A stretch of DNA of 64,000 nt from Paenirhodobacter ferrireducens (GCF_004022265.1 NZ_SAVB01000006.1:1-64000), one strand, 5' to 3'; positions 1 through 8,961 are shown, counted from the first letter of the stretch. The notes: generated by a model not told the origin, from the sequence alone. A program made the numbers and translations.

Positions 1-85
1 CCACGCCGCCCATGGCGGAAAGCCGCCCGCCGTGGTCTACTTCAACCAGATCGAAACCGACCAGCAGGCGCAGAGAGTAGCTTAA
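1..85 (+). CDS. IS3-type transposase (integrase-core subunit), C-terminal 27 residues only
   Basis: The reading frame is open from base 2 and stops at TAA 83-85, ending in ...PPAVVYFNQIETDQQAQRVA. This tail is like those I associate with IS3-family OrfB transposases of Rhodobacteraceae, following the DDE core and the typical HAAxGGxPP stretch. The rest of the gene lies left of the window, so the DDE residues and intactness cannot be judged. The family assignment rests on a short tail and is moderate. Confidence 0.55.
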   Translation, partial: HAAHGGKPPAVVYFNQIETDQQAQRVA

Positions 86-117
86 ATCATCCCGGAAACT
101 GTCCAAGGGATCGGGAG
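1..117 (+). mobile_element. Right-hand end of an IS3-like insertion sequence
   Basis: About 30 bases follow the transposase stop. They include AAACTGTCCAAGGGATCGGG, which has the position and look of a terminal inverted repeat just outside the transposase stop. The left end and any target-site duplication are outside the window, so the exact boundary near base 117 is a guess. Confidence 0.35.
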
Positions 118-121
118 TAGC

Positions 122-244
122 TCAGGGCGCGGGTCTCAATGCCGCCCGCGACGAGGCATAGCGGTTCAGTTCCTCGTTAATCGCAACAGCCGCAGTCAGG
201 GTGCGGGCCTCCTTTACCGCATGACCTGTAGCGCCTCGCGGCAT
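122..244 (-). pseudogene. Possible 40-codon coding remnant between the IS end and tRNA-Ala
   Basis: The minus frame from ATG at 244 to TGA at 122 reads MPRGATGHAVKEARTL...LRPAP. It is rich in Ala and Glu and looks protein-like. It has no clear Shine-Dalgarno and I do not recognise a family. It could be the tail of a gene cut by the IS, or chance. The whole stretch 86-397 (about 310 bases) holds nothing else that I can support. Confidence 0.15.
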
Positions 245-397
245 GGGTTGCGGGGCGCTTTTCGTTTGCGCGATGAATCAGCAGCTTACGCGCCAGCGGA
301 CCTCGGGGCAGGTCTTACGCCAAACTTACGCGGTATTCATGAACTACAAAGACCGCCGGTAGCGGCCCGCGTAACTTGCTGTTTTTACTGGTTTATT

Positions 398-473
<76 letters not shown>

Positions 474-519
474 ACCGTGAGGTCCGCAGTGCGCTGGTTC
501 AGCGCCTTGCGTGGGGCGT

Positions 520-548
520 CGTATACGGGGGGGCGCGGATGGGCGCAA
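520..548 (-). promoter_or_regulatory. Sigma-70-like promoter for tRNA-Ala
   Basis: On the minus strand, TTGCGC (548-543) and TATACG (525-520) are separated by 17 bases, about 45 bases upstream of the mature tRNA 5' end. Spacing and position fit a tRNA promoter. Confidence 0.45.
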
Positions 549-609
549 GAGGATTTTTGCGTTTCCCCGCAAAATTTTCCACGCCCCTCCGCGTGGCCTT
601 GGAAAGGCC

Positions 610-1320
610 TCAGACGCTGACCCCGAAGAGCCGGCCGACGCCCGCGGTGATCGCCATTGCGGCCGCGCCCCAGAACAGCACGCGCAGCGTTGCGGGCAGC
701 TTCGGCGCGCCGCCGGCCTGGGCGCCGAGCGCGCCCAGAAGCGCAAGGCAGACGAGCGTTGCGCCGACCACCACCGGAATCACCTGGCCCGCCGGCGCCA
801 GCACCGCGGCGATCAGCGGCATCGCGGCCGCGACCGAGAAGGTCAGGCCAGATGCCAGCGCCGCCTGCAGCGGGTTGGCGGCGTGCACCTCGGAGAGCCC
901 CAGCTCCTCGCGCACATGGGCGCCGAGCGCATCCTTCTCGGTCAGCTCGCGCGCCACCAGCGCAGCGGTCGCCGGGCTCAGACCGCGGCTTTCGAAGATC
1001 GAGGCAAGCTCGCGCTCCTCCTCCTCGGGGGTGTCGCGCAGCGCTGCGGTCTCGCGCGCGATATCGGCGCGCTCGATGTCGGATTGCGAGGAGACCGAGA
1101 CATATTCGCCGGCCGCCATCGACATCGCGCCCGCGGCAAGGCCGGCGCCGCCAGCGATCAGCACCGCCGTGGGCGAGGGATCGGCGGCGGCCACGCCGAC
1201 GATCAGCGAGGCGACGGAGACGATGCCGTCATTCGCGCCAAGCACGGCGGCGCGCAGCCAGCCGGAGCGGTTGATGAAATGCAGCTCCTCGTGAGCCGAC
1301 TGGTAGGGAAGGGGGGACAT
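610..1320 (-). CDS. VIT1/CCC1-family Fe2+/Mn2+ transporter
   Basis: The 236-residue membrane protein opens with a conserved VIT1/CCC1 motif (HEELHFINRSGWLRAAVLGA, then NDGIVSVASLIVG), followed by a small-residue-rich second helix (AGAMSMAAGEYVSV). A charged cytosolic segment of about 80 residues (EEEERELASIFESRGLS...) is followed by three C-terminal helices. Known members move ferrous iron or manganese out of the cytosol. It starts 41 bases after the histidine-kinase stop on the same strand, so it is probably the third gene of the two-component operon. That placement suggests transporter expression responds to the same signal. Substrate choice between Fe and Mn cannot be read from the sequence. 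Confidence 0.85.
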   Translation of the reverse strand: MSPLPYQSAHEELHFINRSGWLRAAVLGANDGIVSVASLIVGVAAADPSPTAVLIAGGAGLAAGAMSMAAGEYVSVSSQSDIERADIARETAALRDTPEEEERELASIFESRGLSPATAALVARELTEKDALGAHVREELGLSEVHAANPLQAALASGLTFSVAAAMPLIAAVLAPAGQVIPVVVGATLVCLALLGALGAQAGGAPKLPATLRVLFWGAAAMAITAGVGRLFGVSV

Positions 1321-1361
1321 GGGGGCCTCGCGGTATCGCTGGGTTGAAAAGGAAAGGCGGG

Positions 1362-2695
1362 TCAGCCGGGCTGGGAGGGCGGCAGGGTGACACGCACCGA
1401 GAAGCCGCGGTCCTGACCGGGAAGGGGGGAGGCGAGATCCAGCCGCCCGCCGGAACGGGTGACGATCGCGCGCACGATGGCAAGGCCGAGCCCGCTGCCC
1501 TTGCCGGCGCCGGGGGCGCGCTCGAAGCGCGTGCCGAGGCGGGCGAGGGTCTGGGCGGGCACCGGGGCGCAGTCGTTCTCGACCGAGAGCGTCGCGTCGG
1601 GGCCGAGACGGACCGAGACCGGCGCACCGGGCGTGCCGTGGCGCAGCGCGTTCTCGACGAGGTTGCGCACGAGGATGCCGAAGATGTCGGGATCGAGGTC
1701 GGAGAGCACCGGCGCCGTGGGCAGATCGAGCGTCACCGCGGGCGCGCCGGCGAGCCGCGCCGTGTCCTCGGCCATCAGCCGCGCGACCAGGCGCAGATCG
1801 CGGGGCGTGCCGGTGCGCAGCTTGCCGCCCTCGGCGCGGGCAAGCTGCATCAGCCCTTCGGAAAGCCGCGTCAGCCGCTTCAGCCCGGCCTCGATCTCGG
1901 CGGCGCGGGCGGTGGTGGCGGGGTCGGTGCTTTCGGCGCGCAGCCGCTGCACTTGGGCGATGGCGCCGGCAAGCGGCGTGCGCAACTCATGGGCGGCATT
2001 GGCGGTGAAGCTGCGCTCGGCCTGGAAGGCGGCATCGAGCCTGGCGAGCAGCGCGTTCAGGGTTTCCGCGAGCGGCTGCACCTCGGCCGGCAGGTCGCGC
2101 GTCTCCACCGCCGACAGGTCGGCCGCGCCGCGCCGCGCCAGCCTCAGCCGGAACCGGCGCAGCGGCGCAAAGCCAAGCCGCAGCACCAGCGCGATCGCGC
2201 CAAGCGACAGTGGCACCATCAGCGCCAGCGGGGCGAGCAGCCCCATCTGCACCTTGCCCGCAAGGCGGGCCCGATGTGCGACCGGCTCGCCCACCGAGAT
2301 CGTCACGCTGCCGCGCAGCGCCTCGTCCGAATAGATCCGCAGTTGCGGCGTGTCGGAAAAACCGGGCCCGGCATAGGGCGGGAAATCGGCGGGATCGGCA
2401 GTGTGCGATTGCAGCAGGATGGCACCGGCGGCATCGCGCACGACGTAAGTGAACTGCTCTTCATGGGCGCGGATTACCGGCACCGTCTGCGCGCCGGTCG
2501 CCCCCTCGCGGCCGAGAATTTCGGTCACGGCAAGCGGCAGCACGCGCTGTGCCGTCTCTTCGAGCATCGAATCGAAGACCTCGTTCATCTCGCGGCGCAA
2601 AAGCTGCGCGGTGGTGAGTGCCCCTGCGGCCCAGAGCGCCGTGACCACAGCGCCCACGGCAAGGCCAAGGCGCAGCTGCAGGGAATGCGGCGCCC

Positions 2696-2699
<4 letters not shown>
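1362..2699 (-). CDS. Two-component sensor histidine kinase (QseC/PmrB-like)
   Basis: This is a 445-residue inner-membrane kinase. The first membrane helix is at about residues 10-32, a small periplasmic domain at about 33-150, and the second helix at about 152-174. HAMP-like linkage leads to an H box with FTANAAHELRTPL (phospho-acceptor His237). The catalytic domain has an N box NLVENALRHG and a glycine-rich GKGSGLGLAIVRA. ATG at 2699 is chosen because it overlaps the regulator's stop codon (ATGA), which is typical translational coupling; a longer open frame exists but runs through the regulator gene. The sensor layout resembles QseC/TctE-type kinases. The ligand is unknown, but the divergent redox genes suggest a metal or redox cue. 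Confidence 0.93.
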
Positions 2700-3355
<656 letters not shown>

Positions 3356-3393
3356 GGGCTCCTCCGGCGGTGTGGCCAGCTTATTCCGTGCGA

Positions 3394-3433
3394 AGCTGAC
3401 GGCAAGCTGAACCGCAACCGGGGGGCGGTTCAG
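3394..3433. promoter_or_regulatory. Candidate response-regulator binding region between divergent operons
   Basis: AAGCTGA is repeated at 3394-3400 and 3405-3411, exactly 11 bases apart, the helical-turn spacing of direct repeats bound by OmpR-family dimers. It is followed by a perfect inverted repeat, CTGAACCGC (3408-3416) and GCGGTTCAG (3425-3433). Both lie between the regulator start (3355) and the PepSY start (3487). The assignment is inferred from position and architecture. Confidence 0.45.
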
Positions 3434-3486
3434 GCTCGCGTCAGATTCGCACGCCAGAGAATGGGCAACCGAAACCGGAGGAGCCG

Positions 3487-3810
3487 ATGTCGTCATTCTC
3501 TCGCCCGCTGTCCCGTCTGGCGCTGCCTGCGCTGCTGCTTCTCGCCGCGCCGGGAGCGGCCATTGCCGGCGACCACCATTGCCGCGTGCCGATGGCCGAC
3601 TGGCAGCCGCGCGCCGCGGTGCAGGCACTGGCCGAGGCGCAGGGGCTGACGGTGCGGCGCATCAAGATCGATGACGGTTGCTACGAGCTCGATGCGCGCG
3701 ATGCCCAGGGCCGGGCGGTCGAGCTAAAACTCGATCCGGCGACGCTCGCGGTGCTGAAGGGCGAGATCGAGGAAGATGACGATCGCCACGAACACGGACA
3801 CGGCGACTGA
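3487..3810 (+). CDS. Secreted PepSY-domain protein
   Basis: The 107-residue protein has a Sec signal peptide (helix LALPALLLLAAPGAAIAG, cleavage near residue 28) and one PepSY-like unit (VQALAEAQGLTVRRIKID...YELDARDAQGR...LDPATLAVL). The tail EEDDDRHEHGHGD is acidic and His-rich and could bind metal. PepSY proteins of this size are common next to QseB/PmrA-type regulators. It is the first gene of the divergent operon; GGAG lies 7 bases before the ATG. Role unknown: a periplasmic metal buffer, or a modulator of the sensor kinase. Confidence 0.8.
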   Translation: MSSFSRPLSRLALPALLLLAAPGAAIAGDHHCRVPMADWQPRAAVQALAEAQGLTVRRIKIDDGCYELDARDAQGRAVELKLDPATLAVLKGEIEEDDDRHEHGHGD

Positions 3811-3841
3811 CCCCGATTTCCGGGCCGGGGTTCCGGTCCGG

Positions 3842-3948
3842 CTCCCGGGAATCGTCCCCCCGGGAGAGGGCGCGCCGGGCTTGTCCCTTGTTCGACCGGC
3901 GCGCCCGACCTGACAGCCCGCTGAAGCGGAAAGCTCCACCGCTTCAGC
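3842..3948 (+). repeat. Three consecutive perfect hairpins in the PepSY/Asp-rich gene spacer
   Basis: CTCCCGGG (3842-3849) pairs with 3859-3866. GGGCGCGCCGG (3868-3878) pairs with 3896-3906. GCTGAAGCGG (3920-3929) pairs with 3939-3948. None has a U-run, so they look more like transcript-stabilising or attenuating structures than simple terminators. They separate the 3487 gene from the rest of the operon. Confidence 0.5.
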
Positions 3949-4006
3949 CTGCGCTCAGCTTCGGGCGCGACACTTTGCGACAGATACCAGACACGAAGGA
4001 CCCCCG

Positions 4007-4438
4007 ATGAAATCCGTTCTTGCCCTGCTTGCCCTGACCACCGCGATCACCACGACCGTCGTCGGCGCCCTTTCCGCGGCGCCCGTGCCCGAGGTGACGC
4101 CCGCCGCCCCCGCCGCGGCATCGCCGCTCGGCCCGCTCGTCCGCTCGGCCGTCGTCGTCTCCGGCGGCGCGACCGATGCCGCCACTGCCCCGGCTGCCGC
4201 CAGCCCGGCCGCCCCGGCACCGATGCGTCTTGCCGAGGATGACGATGATGACGAGGGCTGGTTCTTCGGCCGCCGTGGTCACGACGACGAACGCCGTGGC
4301 GGTCACGATGACGACGATGACGACGATGACGAGGGCGGCCGGGGCCAGGGCCGTGGTCCGGCGCCCGCCGGCACCTCGGCGCCGCCCGCGAACGGGCTGT
4401 TCGCCCCGGGTGCGAAGCCCGCGGTGCAGACGAACTGA
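4007..4438 (+). CDS. Secreted Asp/His-rich low-complexity protein
   Basis: The 143-residue product has a Sec-type signal (about residues 1-25), then an Ala/Pro-rich linker to residue 76. An acidic segment follows, with Asp clusters at 78-82 and 101-108 interleaved with Gly, Arg and His (GRRGHDDERRGGH) around WFFG. The last 30 residues are Pro/Gly/Ala-rich and probably disordered. I recognise no family. The charge pattern suggests polyvalent cation binding. It lies 16 bases upstream of the DUF2271 gene and begins MKSVLALLALTTAITT, much like that gene's MKHLLTALALTTALT, so the signal peptides may share ancestry. Confidence 0.7.
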   Translation: MKSVLALLALTTAITTTVVGALSAAPVPEVTPAAPAAASPLGPLVRSAVVVSGGATDAATAPAAASPAAPAPMRLAEDDDDDEGWFFGRRGHDDERRGGHDDDDDDDDEGGRGQGRGPAPAGTSAPPANGLFAPGAKPAVQTN

Positions 4439-4454
4439 TCCGAGGAGAGAGAGA

Positions 4455-4928
4455 ATGAAACACCTGCTCACCGCACTTGCCCTGACCACCGCGCTCACCG
4501 CCGTGCCGGCGCTCGCGCAGGCCAAGCCCGTCACCTTCACCACGCAGATGCGCAATTACGGTGGCGACGGCGCCTATCTCGCCTTCTACGTCACTGATGC
4601 GCAGGGCGGCTATGTCGGCAGCCTGTGGATGGCGGGCGGCAAGGCCAAGTATTATCGCCACCTCACCGGCTGGCAGGCGGCGACCGGCGGCGACACCGCG
4701 CAGGTCGACGGCATCACCGGTGCCTCGGTCGGTGCCGGCCGCTCGCTGAAGATCACGCTCGACCTTCAGGACGCGCTCTTCGATGCGGGCTATGTGCTCC
4801 ATGTCGATGCCGCGGTCGAGGACATGCGCGAAAGCCCGAACGAGGTGGTGCTTCCGCTGACCTCGGACAGTGTCGGCAAGGCCGTGCAGGGGCGCAGCTA
4901 CATCGACACGCTGACCGTCAGCTTCTGA
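4455..4928 (+). CDS. Secreted DUF2271 protein, predicted covalent FMN carrier
   Basis: The 157-residue protein has a Sec signal (cleavage after ALAQA, residues 18-22) and a compact beta-rich DUF2271 domain with LAFYVTDAQGGYVGSLWMAGG and KYYRHLTGW. Residues 85-91 read DGITGAS. This matches the D-G-x-(S/T)-G-A-(S/T) signature at which ApbE attaches FMN through a phosphoester to Ser/Thr, so Thr88 is the predicted site. The ApbE gene is two genes downstream. The protein probably carries electrons in the periplasm between the PepSY-reductase (next gene) and an acceptor. A strong GGAGAGAGAG precedes the ATG. Flavinylation itself is inference. Confidence 0.8.
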   Translation: MKHLLTALALTTALTAVPALAQAKPVTFTTQMRNYGGDGAYLAFYVTDAQGGYVGSLWMAGGKAKYYRHLTGWQAATGGDTAQVDGITGASVGAGRSLKITLDLQDALFDAGYVLHVDAAVEDMRESPNEVVLPLTSDSVGKAVQGRSYIDTLTVSF

Positions 4929-4944
4929 TCCGGAGGGCCCGCCC

Positions 4945-7152
4945 GTGCTGCGCTCGATCCACCGCTGGCCCGGCCTGATTGCCGCGCTGCTCGTCCTTGT
5001 CCTCGCCCTCAGCGGCGCGGCGCTCTCGGTCTTTCCCGCGCTCGAGCGGGCGGGGGCGCCGCAGGCCCCGGCGGGGCTGAGCGTCGCCGACCTGGCGGCA
5101 CAGGTCGAGGCGGCCCATCCCGGGCTCGAGCAGATCCGTCGCGCGCCCTCGGGCCGGATCACCGCCTGGTGGTTCGACGCGGGCACGCCCGGCAGTGCGG
5201 TGATCGACCCGGCGACGGGGGCGGATGCGGTCAGCGCCGATCCCTCGTCGGTCGAGCTGTGGCTCACCAACCTGCACCGCTCGTTGTTCCTTGGCGACAC
5301 CGGGCGGCTGGTGATGGCGGCAGGTGCAGCGGCGATGGCGGTGCTGACGCTCTCGGGCGCGGCACTGGTGGCGCGGCGCATGGGCGGCTGGCGACGCTGG
5401 TTCGGCCGCACCCGCGGGCCCTGGCCCGGGCGCGTGCATGTCGAGCTGGCCCGCTTCGCCGTGGGCGGGCTGCTGCTGTCCTCGCTCACCGCGCTGTGGA
5501 TGACCGCCTCGACCTTCTCGCTTCTGCCCGACGAGGCGGTCGACCCGGCCCCCGCGGTGGCGACGGCGGGCCTCCCCCGGCTTGCCCCCGCGCAGATCCC
5601 GCTGCTGGCCGAAACCCCGGTCGCCGATCTGCGCGACCTCTCCTTCCCCTCGCCGCAGGACCCGACCGACGTCTTCACCCTGAGTGCCGCGGGCGGCACC
5701 GCGCTGATCGACCCGGGCACCGGCGCCGTGCTGTCCTCGGCCCTGCCGAGCGCGTGGGAACGCGCGAGCGCGATTGTCGAGATGCTGCACACCGGTCGCG
5801 GCGCGGCAACGCTTGGCCTGATCCTCGGGCTGATGGCGCTGAGCGTGCCGACGCTTGCCGTCACCGGGGCGGTGCAATGGCTGCGCACCCGCCGCTCGGG
5901 CGTGCGCCTGCCGGGCAATGTCGCCTCGGGCAGTGCCGGGACCATCCTGCTCGTCGCCTCGGAAGGCGGCACCACCTGGGGCTTTGCCCGCACCCTGCGC
6001 GACGCGCTGGCGCAGGCCGGCCACAGCGTGCACGCCGCGCCGCTCAGCGCCTTCGACCCGGCGCGCTATGGCAAGGCGAAGCGCTTCCTCATCCTGGCCG
6101 CGACCTATGGCGAGGGCGAGGCGCCCGCCGCCGCCCGCGGTGTTCTGGATCGCATCCGCGCGCTGAAGACCCCGCCCGCCGCGCCGCTCGCCGTGCTCGG
6201 CTTCGGCGACCGCAGCTTCCCCGAGTTCTGCGCCTATGCGCAGGACCTGACCGAGGCCGCCCGTGCCGTCGGCTGGGCCGAGCTGATGCCGCTTGGCACC
6301 GTCAACCGCCAGTCGCCGCAGGATTTCGCCCGCTGGGGCCGCGATCTGGGCGATGTGCTCGGTCATCCGCTTGACCTCGCGCATCTGCCGCAGGTGCCGC
6401 AGGGCGAGGTGCTGCGCCTGATCTCGCGTCGCGACTATGGCACCGAGATGCAGGCGCCGGCCGCGATCCTGCGCTTCGCTCTGCCGAAGCTTGGACTGTG
6501 GCAGCGGCTGACCGGGCAGGGCTTTGCCCGCTTCGAGGCCGGCGACCTGCTCGGCGTGCTGCCCGAGGGCTCGGACCTGCCGCGCTTCTATTCGCTGGCC
6601 TCCGGTGCGCGCGACGGCTTCGTCGAGATCTGCGTGCGCCGGCAGCCGGGCGGGCTCTGCTCGGGCCAGCTCACCGCGCTTGCGCCGGGGGCGACGGTCA
6701 CCGCCTTCCTGCGCCGCAACCCGGCCTTCCATCCGGCGAAGGGGCGCAAGCCGCTGATCCTGGTTGGTGCCGGCGCCGGCATCGCGCCGCTTGCGGGCTT
6801 TGTCCGCGCGAACCGCCGCCATCGCCCGGTGCATCTGTGGTTCGGCGCCCGCACCCCCGAGAGCGATTTCCTCTACGAGGAGGATCTGACCGCCTGGCGC
6901 GCCGATGGCCGTCTGTCGGGGCTGAGCACCGCCTTCTCCCGCGCCGGACGGCGCGAGCATGTGCAGGACCGCATCGGTGCCGAGGCGGCGCAGGTCGGGC
7001 AGCTTCTGGCCGCGGGCGCGCAGGTGCTGGTTTGTGGCGGACGCGAGATGGCCGCAGGGGTGCGCGACGCGCTCTCCGCGATCCTGGAGGGGCAGGGCAA
7101 GAGCCTTGCACTGTTGAAGGAAGAGGGACGCTATGCTGAAGACGTCTTCTGA
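4945..7152 (+). CDS. PepSY-TM / flavodoxin / NADPH-flavin reductase fusion
   Basis: This 735-residue inner-membrane oxidoreductase has a PepSY-TM part (about 1-320) beginning LRSIHRWPG, with membrane spans near 8-28, 117-140, 170-190 and 285-312. A flavodoxin domain follows (LLVASEGGTTWGFA near 330, GFGDRSFPEFCAYA). The C-terminus is a CysJ-like FAD/NADPH module (RFYSLAS, GAGAGIAPLAGFV, FGARTPESDFLYEEDL, CGGREM). Family knowledge suggests electrons pass from NADPH via FAD and FMN to the membrane part, then to a periplasmic or heme partner. The start is GTG with GGAGGG upstream. The 3' end overlaps apbE by 20 bases, so the two are coupled. Confidence 0.88.
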   Translation: MLRSIHRWPGLIAALLVLVLALSGAALSVFPALERAGAPQAPAGLSVADLAAQVEAAHPGLEQIRRAPSGRITAWWFDAGTPGSAVIDPATGADAVSADPSSVELWLTNLHRSLFLGDTGRLVMAAGAAAMAVLTLSGAALVARRMGGWRRWFGRTRGPWPGRVHVELARFAVGGLLLSSLTALWMTASTFSLLPDEAVDPAPAVATAGLPRLAPAQIPLLAETPVADLRDLSFPSPQDPTDVFTLSAAGGTALIDPGTGAVLSSALPSAWERASAIVEMLHTGRGAATLGLILGLMALSVPTLAVTGAVQWLRTRRSGVRLPGNVASGSAGTILLVASEGGTTWGFARTLRDALAQAGHSVHAAPLSAFDPARYGKAKRFLILAATYGEGEAPAAARGVLDRIRALKTPPAAPLAVLGFGDRSFPEFCAYAQDLTEAARAVGWAELMPLGTVNRQSPQDFARWGRDLGDVLGHPLDLAHLPQVPQGEVLRLISRRDYGTEMQAPAAILRFALPKLGLWQRLTGQGFARFEAGDLLGVLPEGSDLPRFYSLASGARDGFVEICVRRQPGGLCSGQLTALAPGATVTAFLRRNPAFHPAKGRKPLILVGAGAGIAPLAGFVRANRRHRPVHLWFGARTPESDFLYEEDLTAWRADGRLSGLSTAFSRAGRREHVQDRIGAEAAQVGQLLAAGAQVLVCGGREMAAGVRDALSAILEGQGKSLALLKEEGRYAEDVF

Positions 7153-8053
7153 TCTGATCCGGCGCGCGCTGAGCGGTCCGACGATGGGCACGCGCTGGTC
7201 GGTGGTGCTGTTCGCGCCCGAGGGGGAGGACCTTTCCCCTCTCGCGGCCGCGCTGCAAGCGGCGGTGGACGAGGTCGATGCGCAGATGTCGACCTGGCGG
7301 CCCCAGAGCGACCTGATGCGGCTCAACGCGGCGCCGCTCGACGTCGCGGTGCCGCTGCCCGCGCGGCTGATGACGGTGCTGTCCGAGGCGCTGGAGATCG
7401 GCCGGCTGTCGGGCGGCGCCTTCGAGATCGCGATGGGCGATGCGGTCGCGGCCTGGGGCTTTGGCCCGGCGCCGGCCGATCCCGCCGCGATCCGCGCCGC
7501 GATGACCTGCCCGCGGCGGCCGAGCTTCGAGGGGCTGGAGCTTGACCGCGCCGCCGGCACCGCCTGCAAGCGCGCCGAGATGACGCTGGACCTCAGCGGC
7601 ATCGCCAAGGGCTATGGCGTCGACGCGCTGGTCGAGGTGCTGGGCGCCCATGGCATCACCCGCGCGCTTGCCGCGATCGACGGCGAGCTGCGCGGCCTCG
7701 GCACCCAGCCCGACGGCCGGGGCTGGGCGGTGGCGGTCGAGCGCCCCGATCCCGCGCTCCGCGCCGTGCATTCGGTGTTCGAGCTGCATGACATCGCCAT
7801 CGCCACCTCGGGCGATTATCGCCACCGGGTCGAGGTCGGCGGCCGCCAGCTGTCGCACACCATGGACCCGCGCCGCGGCGCGCCGGTGCTGGGCGGTCCC
7901 GCCTCGGTCACCGTGCTGGCCGAGACCTGCATGCGCGCCGATGCCGTCGCCAGTGCCCTGATGGTGCTCGGCGAGACCGCGGGGCGGGCGCTGGCCGGTC
8001 GCTTGGGGGTCGAGGTCCTGTTCCTGACCGAGGCCGATCGCCTTCCCGCCTGA
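7133..8053 (+). CDS. apbE: FAD:protein FMN transferase (ApbE)
   Basis: The 306-residue protein carries the ApbE landmarks SGPTMGTRWSV near the N-terminus, LDLSGIAKGYGVD in the middle, and TSGDYRHRV...LSHTMDPRRGAPV with the metal-binding region. It attaches FMN to Ser/Thr of target proteins using FAD and Mg2+. It overlaps the reductase gene, and the DUF2271 protein in this operon carries a target motif. No signal peptide or lipobox is visible before the PTMGT motif, which is unusual because most ApbE proteins act outside the cytosol; I see no better upstream start. Confidence 0.92.
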   Translation: MLKTSSDLIRRALSGPTMGTRWSVVLFAPEGEDLSPLAAALQAAVDEVDAQMSTWRPQSDLMRLNAAPLDVAVPLPARLMTVLSEALEIGRLSGGAFEIAMGDAVAAWGFGPAPADPAAIRAAMTCPRRPSFEGLELDRAAGTACKRAEMTLDLSGIAKGYGVDALVEVLGAHGITRALAAIDGELRGLGTQPDGRGWAVAVERPDPALRAVHSVFELHDIAIATSGDYRHRVEVGGRQLSHTMDPRRGAPVLGGPASVTVLAETCMRADAVASALMVLGETAGRALAGRLGVEVLFLTEADRLPA

Positions 8054-8055
8054 GC

Positions 8056-8952
8056 TCAGATCTGTGGCGTGCTGAAGGCCTGGCGGAAGTAGCTGTAGAG
8101 CACCTGCGTCGCGGGCGTCATCTCGGTGCCGCGCCGCCAGGCAAGCCCCACGTCCATCGAGGGCACGACCGGGTCGGTCTCCACCGTCACGATCCGCCGC
8201 CCTTCAAGCGACCAGGGGCGATAGACCATGTCGGAAAGCACCGTCACCCCCTGACCGTTCGCCACCATCGAGCGCACCGCCTCGATCGACGAGGTGCGCA
8301 TCTTCACCTGCGGCGGGGTCGAGCCGAAGGTCCAGTATTTCATCGTGGTGTTCGCCGCCTCGTCCACCGTCAGCATGATGTAATCCTCTTCCGAGATCTC
8401 GCTGAACTGCACCCTGCGGCGGTCGGCGAGGCGGTGGCCCTGCGGCAGCCACAGCCGCCGGGGCGAGCGCAACAGCGTGTCGGTCTCGAGCTCGGGGTTC
8501 GAGATGTTCGAGGTCAGCACGATCGCGATGTCGAAGCGGTTCGCGAGCAAGCCCTCTTCGACGCTTTCGCGGTTCAGCTCATGCACCTGGATGTCGAGGT
8601 TCGGGTGCATCCGGGCGATGCGGTCGAGGTGATAGGGCAGGAAATAGCCGATCACCGTGTAGGTGGTGGCGACGAGGATCCGCCCGGTGGTGCCGCTCGC
8701 CCGTTCGCGGATGTTCACTGCCTCGTCGATCTTGGTCAGGATCTCGTAGCTCAGCGCCAGAAGCTCGCGCCCCGATTGCGTCATCTCCATCCCGTGCGCG
8801 GTGCGGGTGAACAGCGCGGTGCCGATCTCGGTCTCGAGTTCGCGGATCGCGGTGGTCACCGCCGATTGCGAGATCGACAGCGCGCTTGCGGCGCGGCTGA
8901 CCTGGCCGGTCTCGGCGGTGGCGACGAAATACTTGATTTGCCGGAAGTTCAT
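8056..8952 (-). CDS. LysR-family transcriptional regulator of the biotin-carboxylase/ABC operon
   Basis: The 298-residue regulator has an N-terminal winged HTH (MNFRQIKYFVATAETGQVSRAA...SISQSAVTTAIRELE) and a periplasmic-binding-like effector domain. The start is set at MNFRQIKYF, the standard LysR N-terminus; the open frame extends upstream but is not LysR-like there. It diverges from the LamB/YcsF gene, the usual arrangement for a LysR that controls its neighbour. Two matching TCTGA-N3-TCAGA palindromes lie between them. The effector may be the operon's substrate. Confidence 0.93.
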   Translation of the reverse strand: MNFRQIKYFVATAETGQVSRAASALSISQSAVTTAIRELETEIGTALFTRTAHGMEMTQSGRELLALSYEILTKIDEAVNIRERASGTTGRILVATTYTVIGYFLPYHLDRIARMHPNLDIQVHELNRESVEEGLLANRFDIAIVLTSNISNPELETDTLLRSPRRLWLPQGHRLADRRRVQFSEISEEDYIMLTVDEAANTTMKYWTFGSTPPQVKMRTSSIEAVRSMVANGQGVTVLSDMVYRPWSLEGRRIVTVETDPVVPSMDVGLAWRRGTEMTPATQVLYSYFRQAFSTPQI

Positions 8953-8961
8953 GCCGTCCGT

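Noticed and set aside
4918-7608. An 896-codon minus-strand frame opposite the PepSY reductase and apbE
   Set aside because: Shadow of clearly identified genes.
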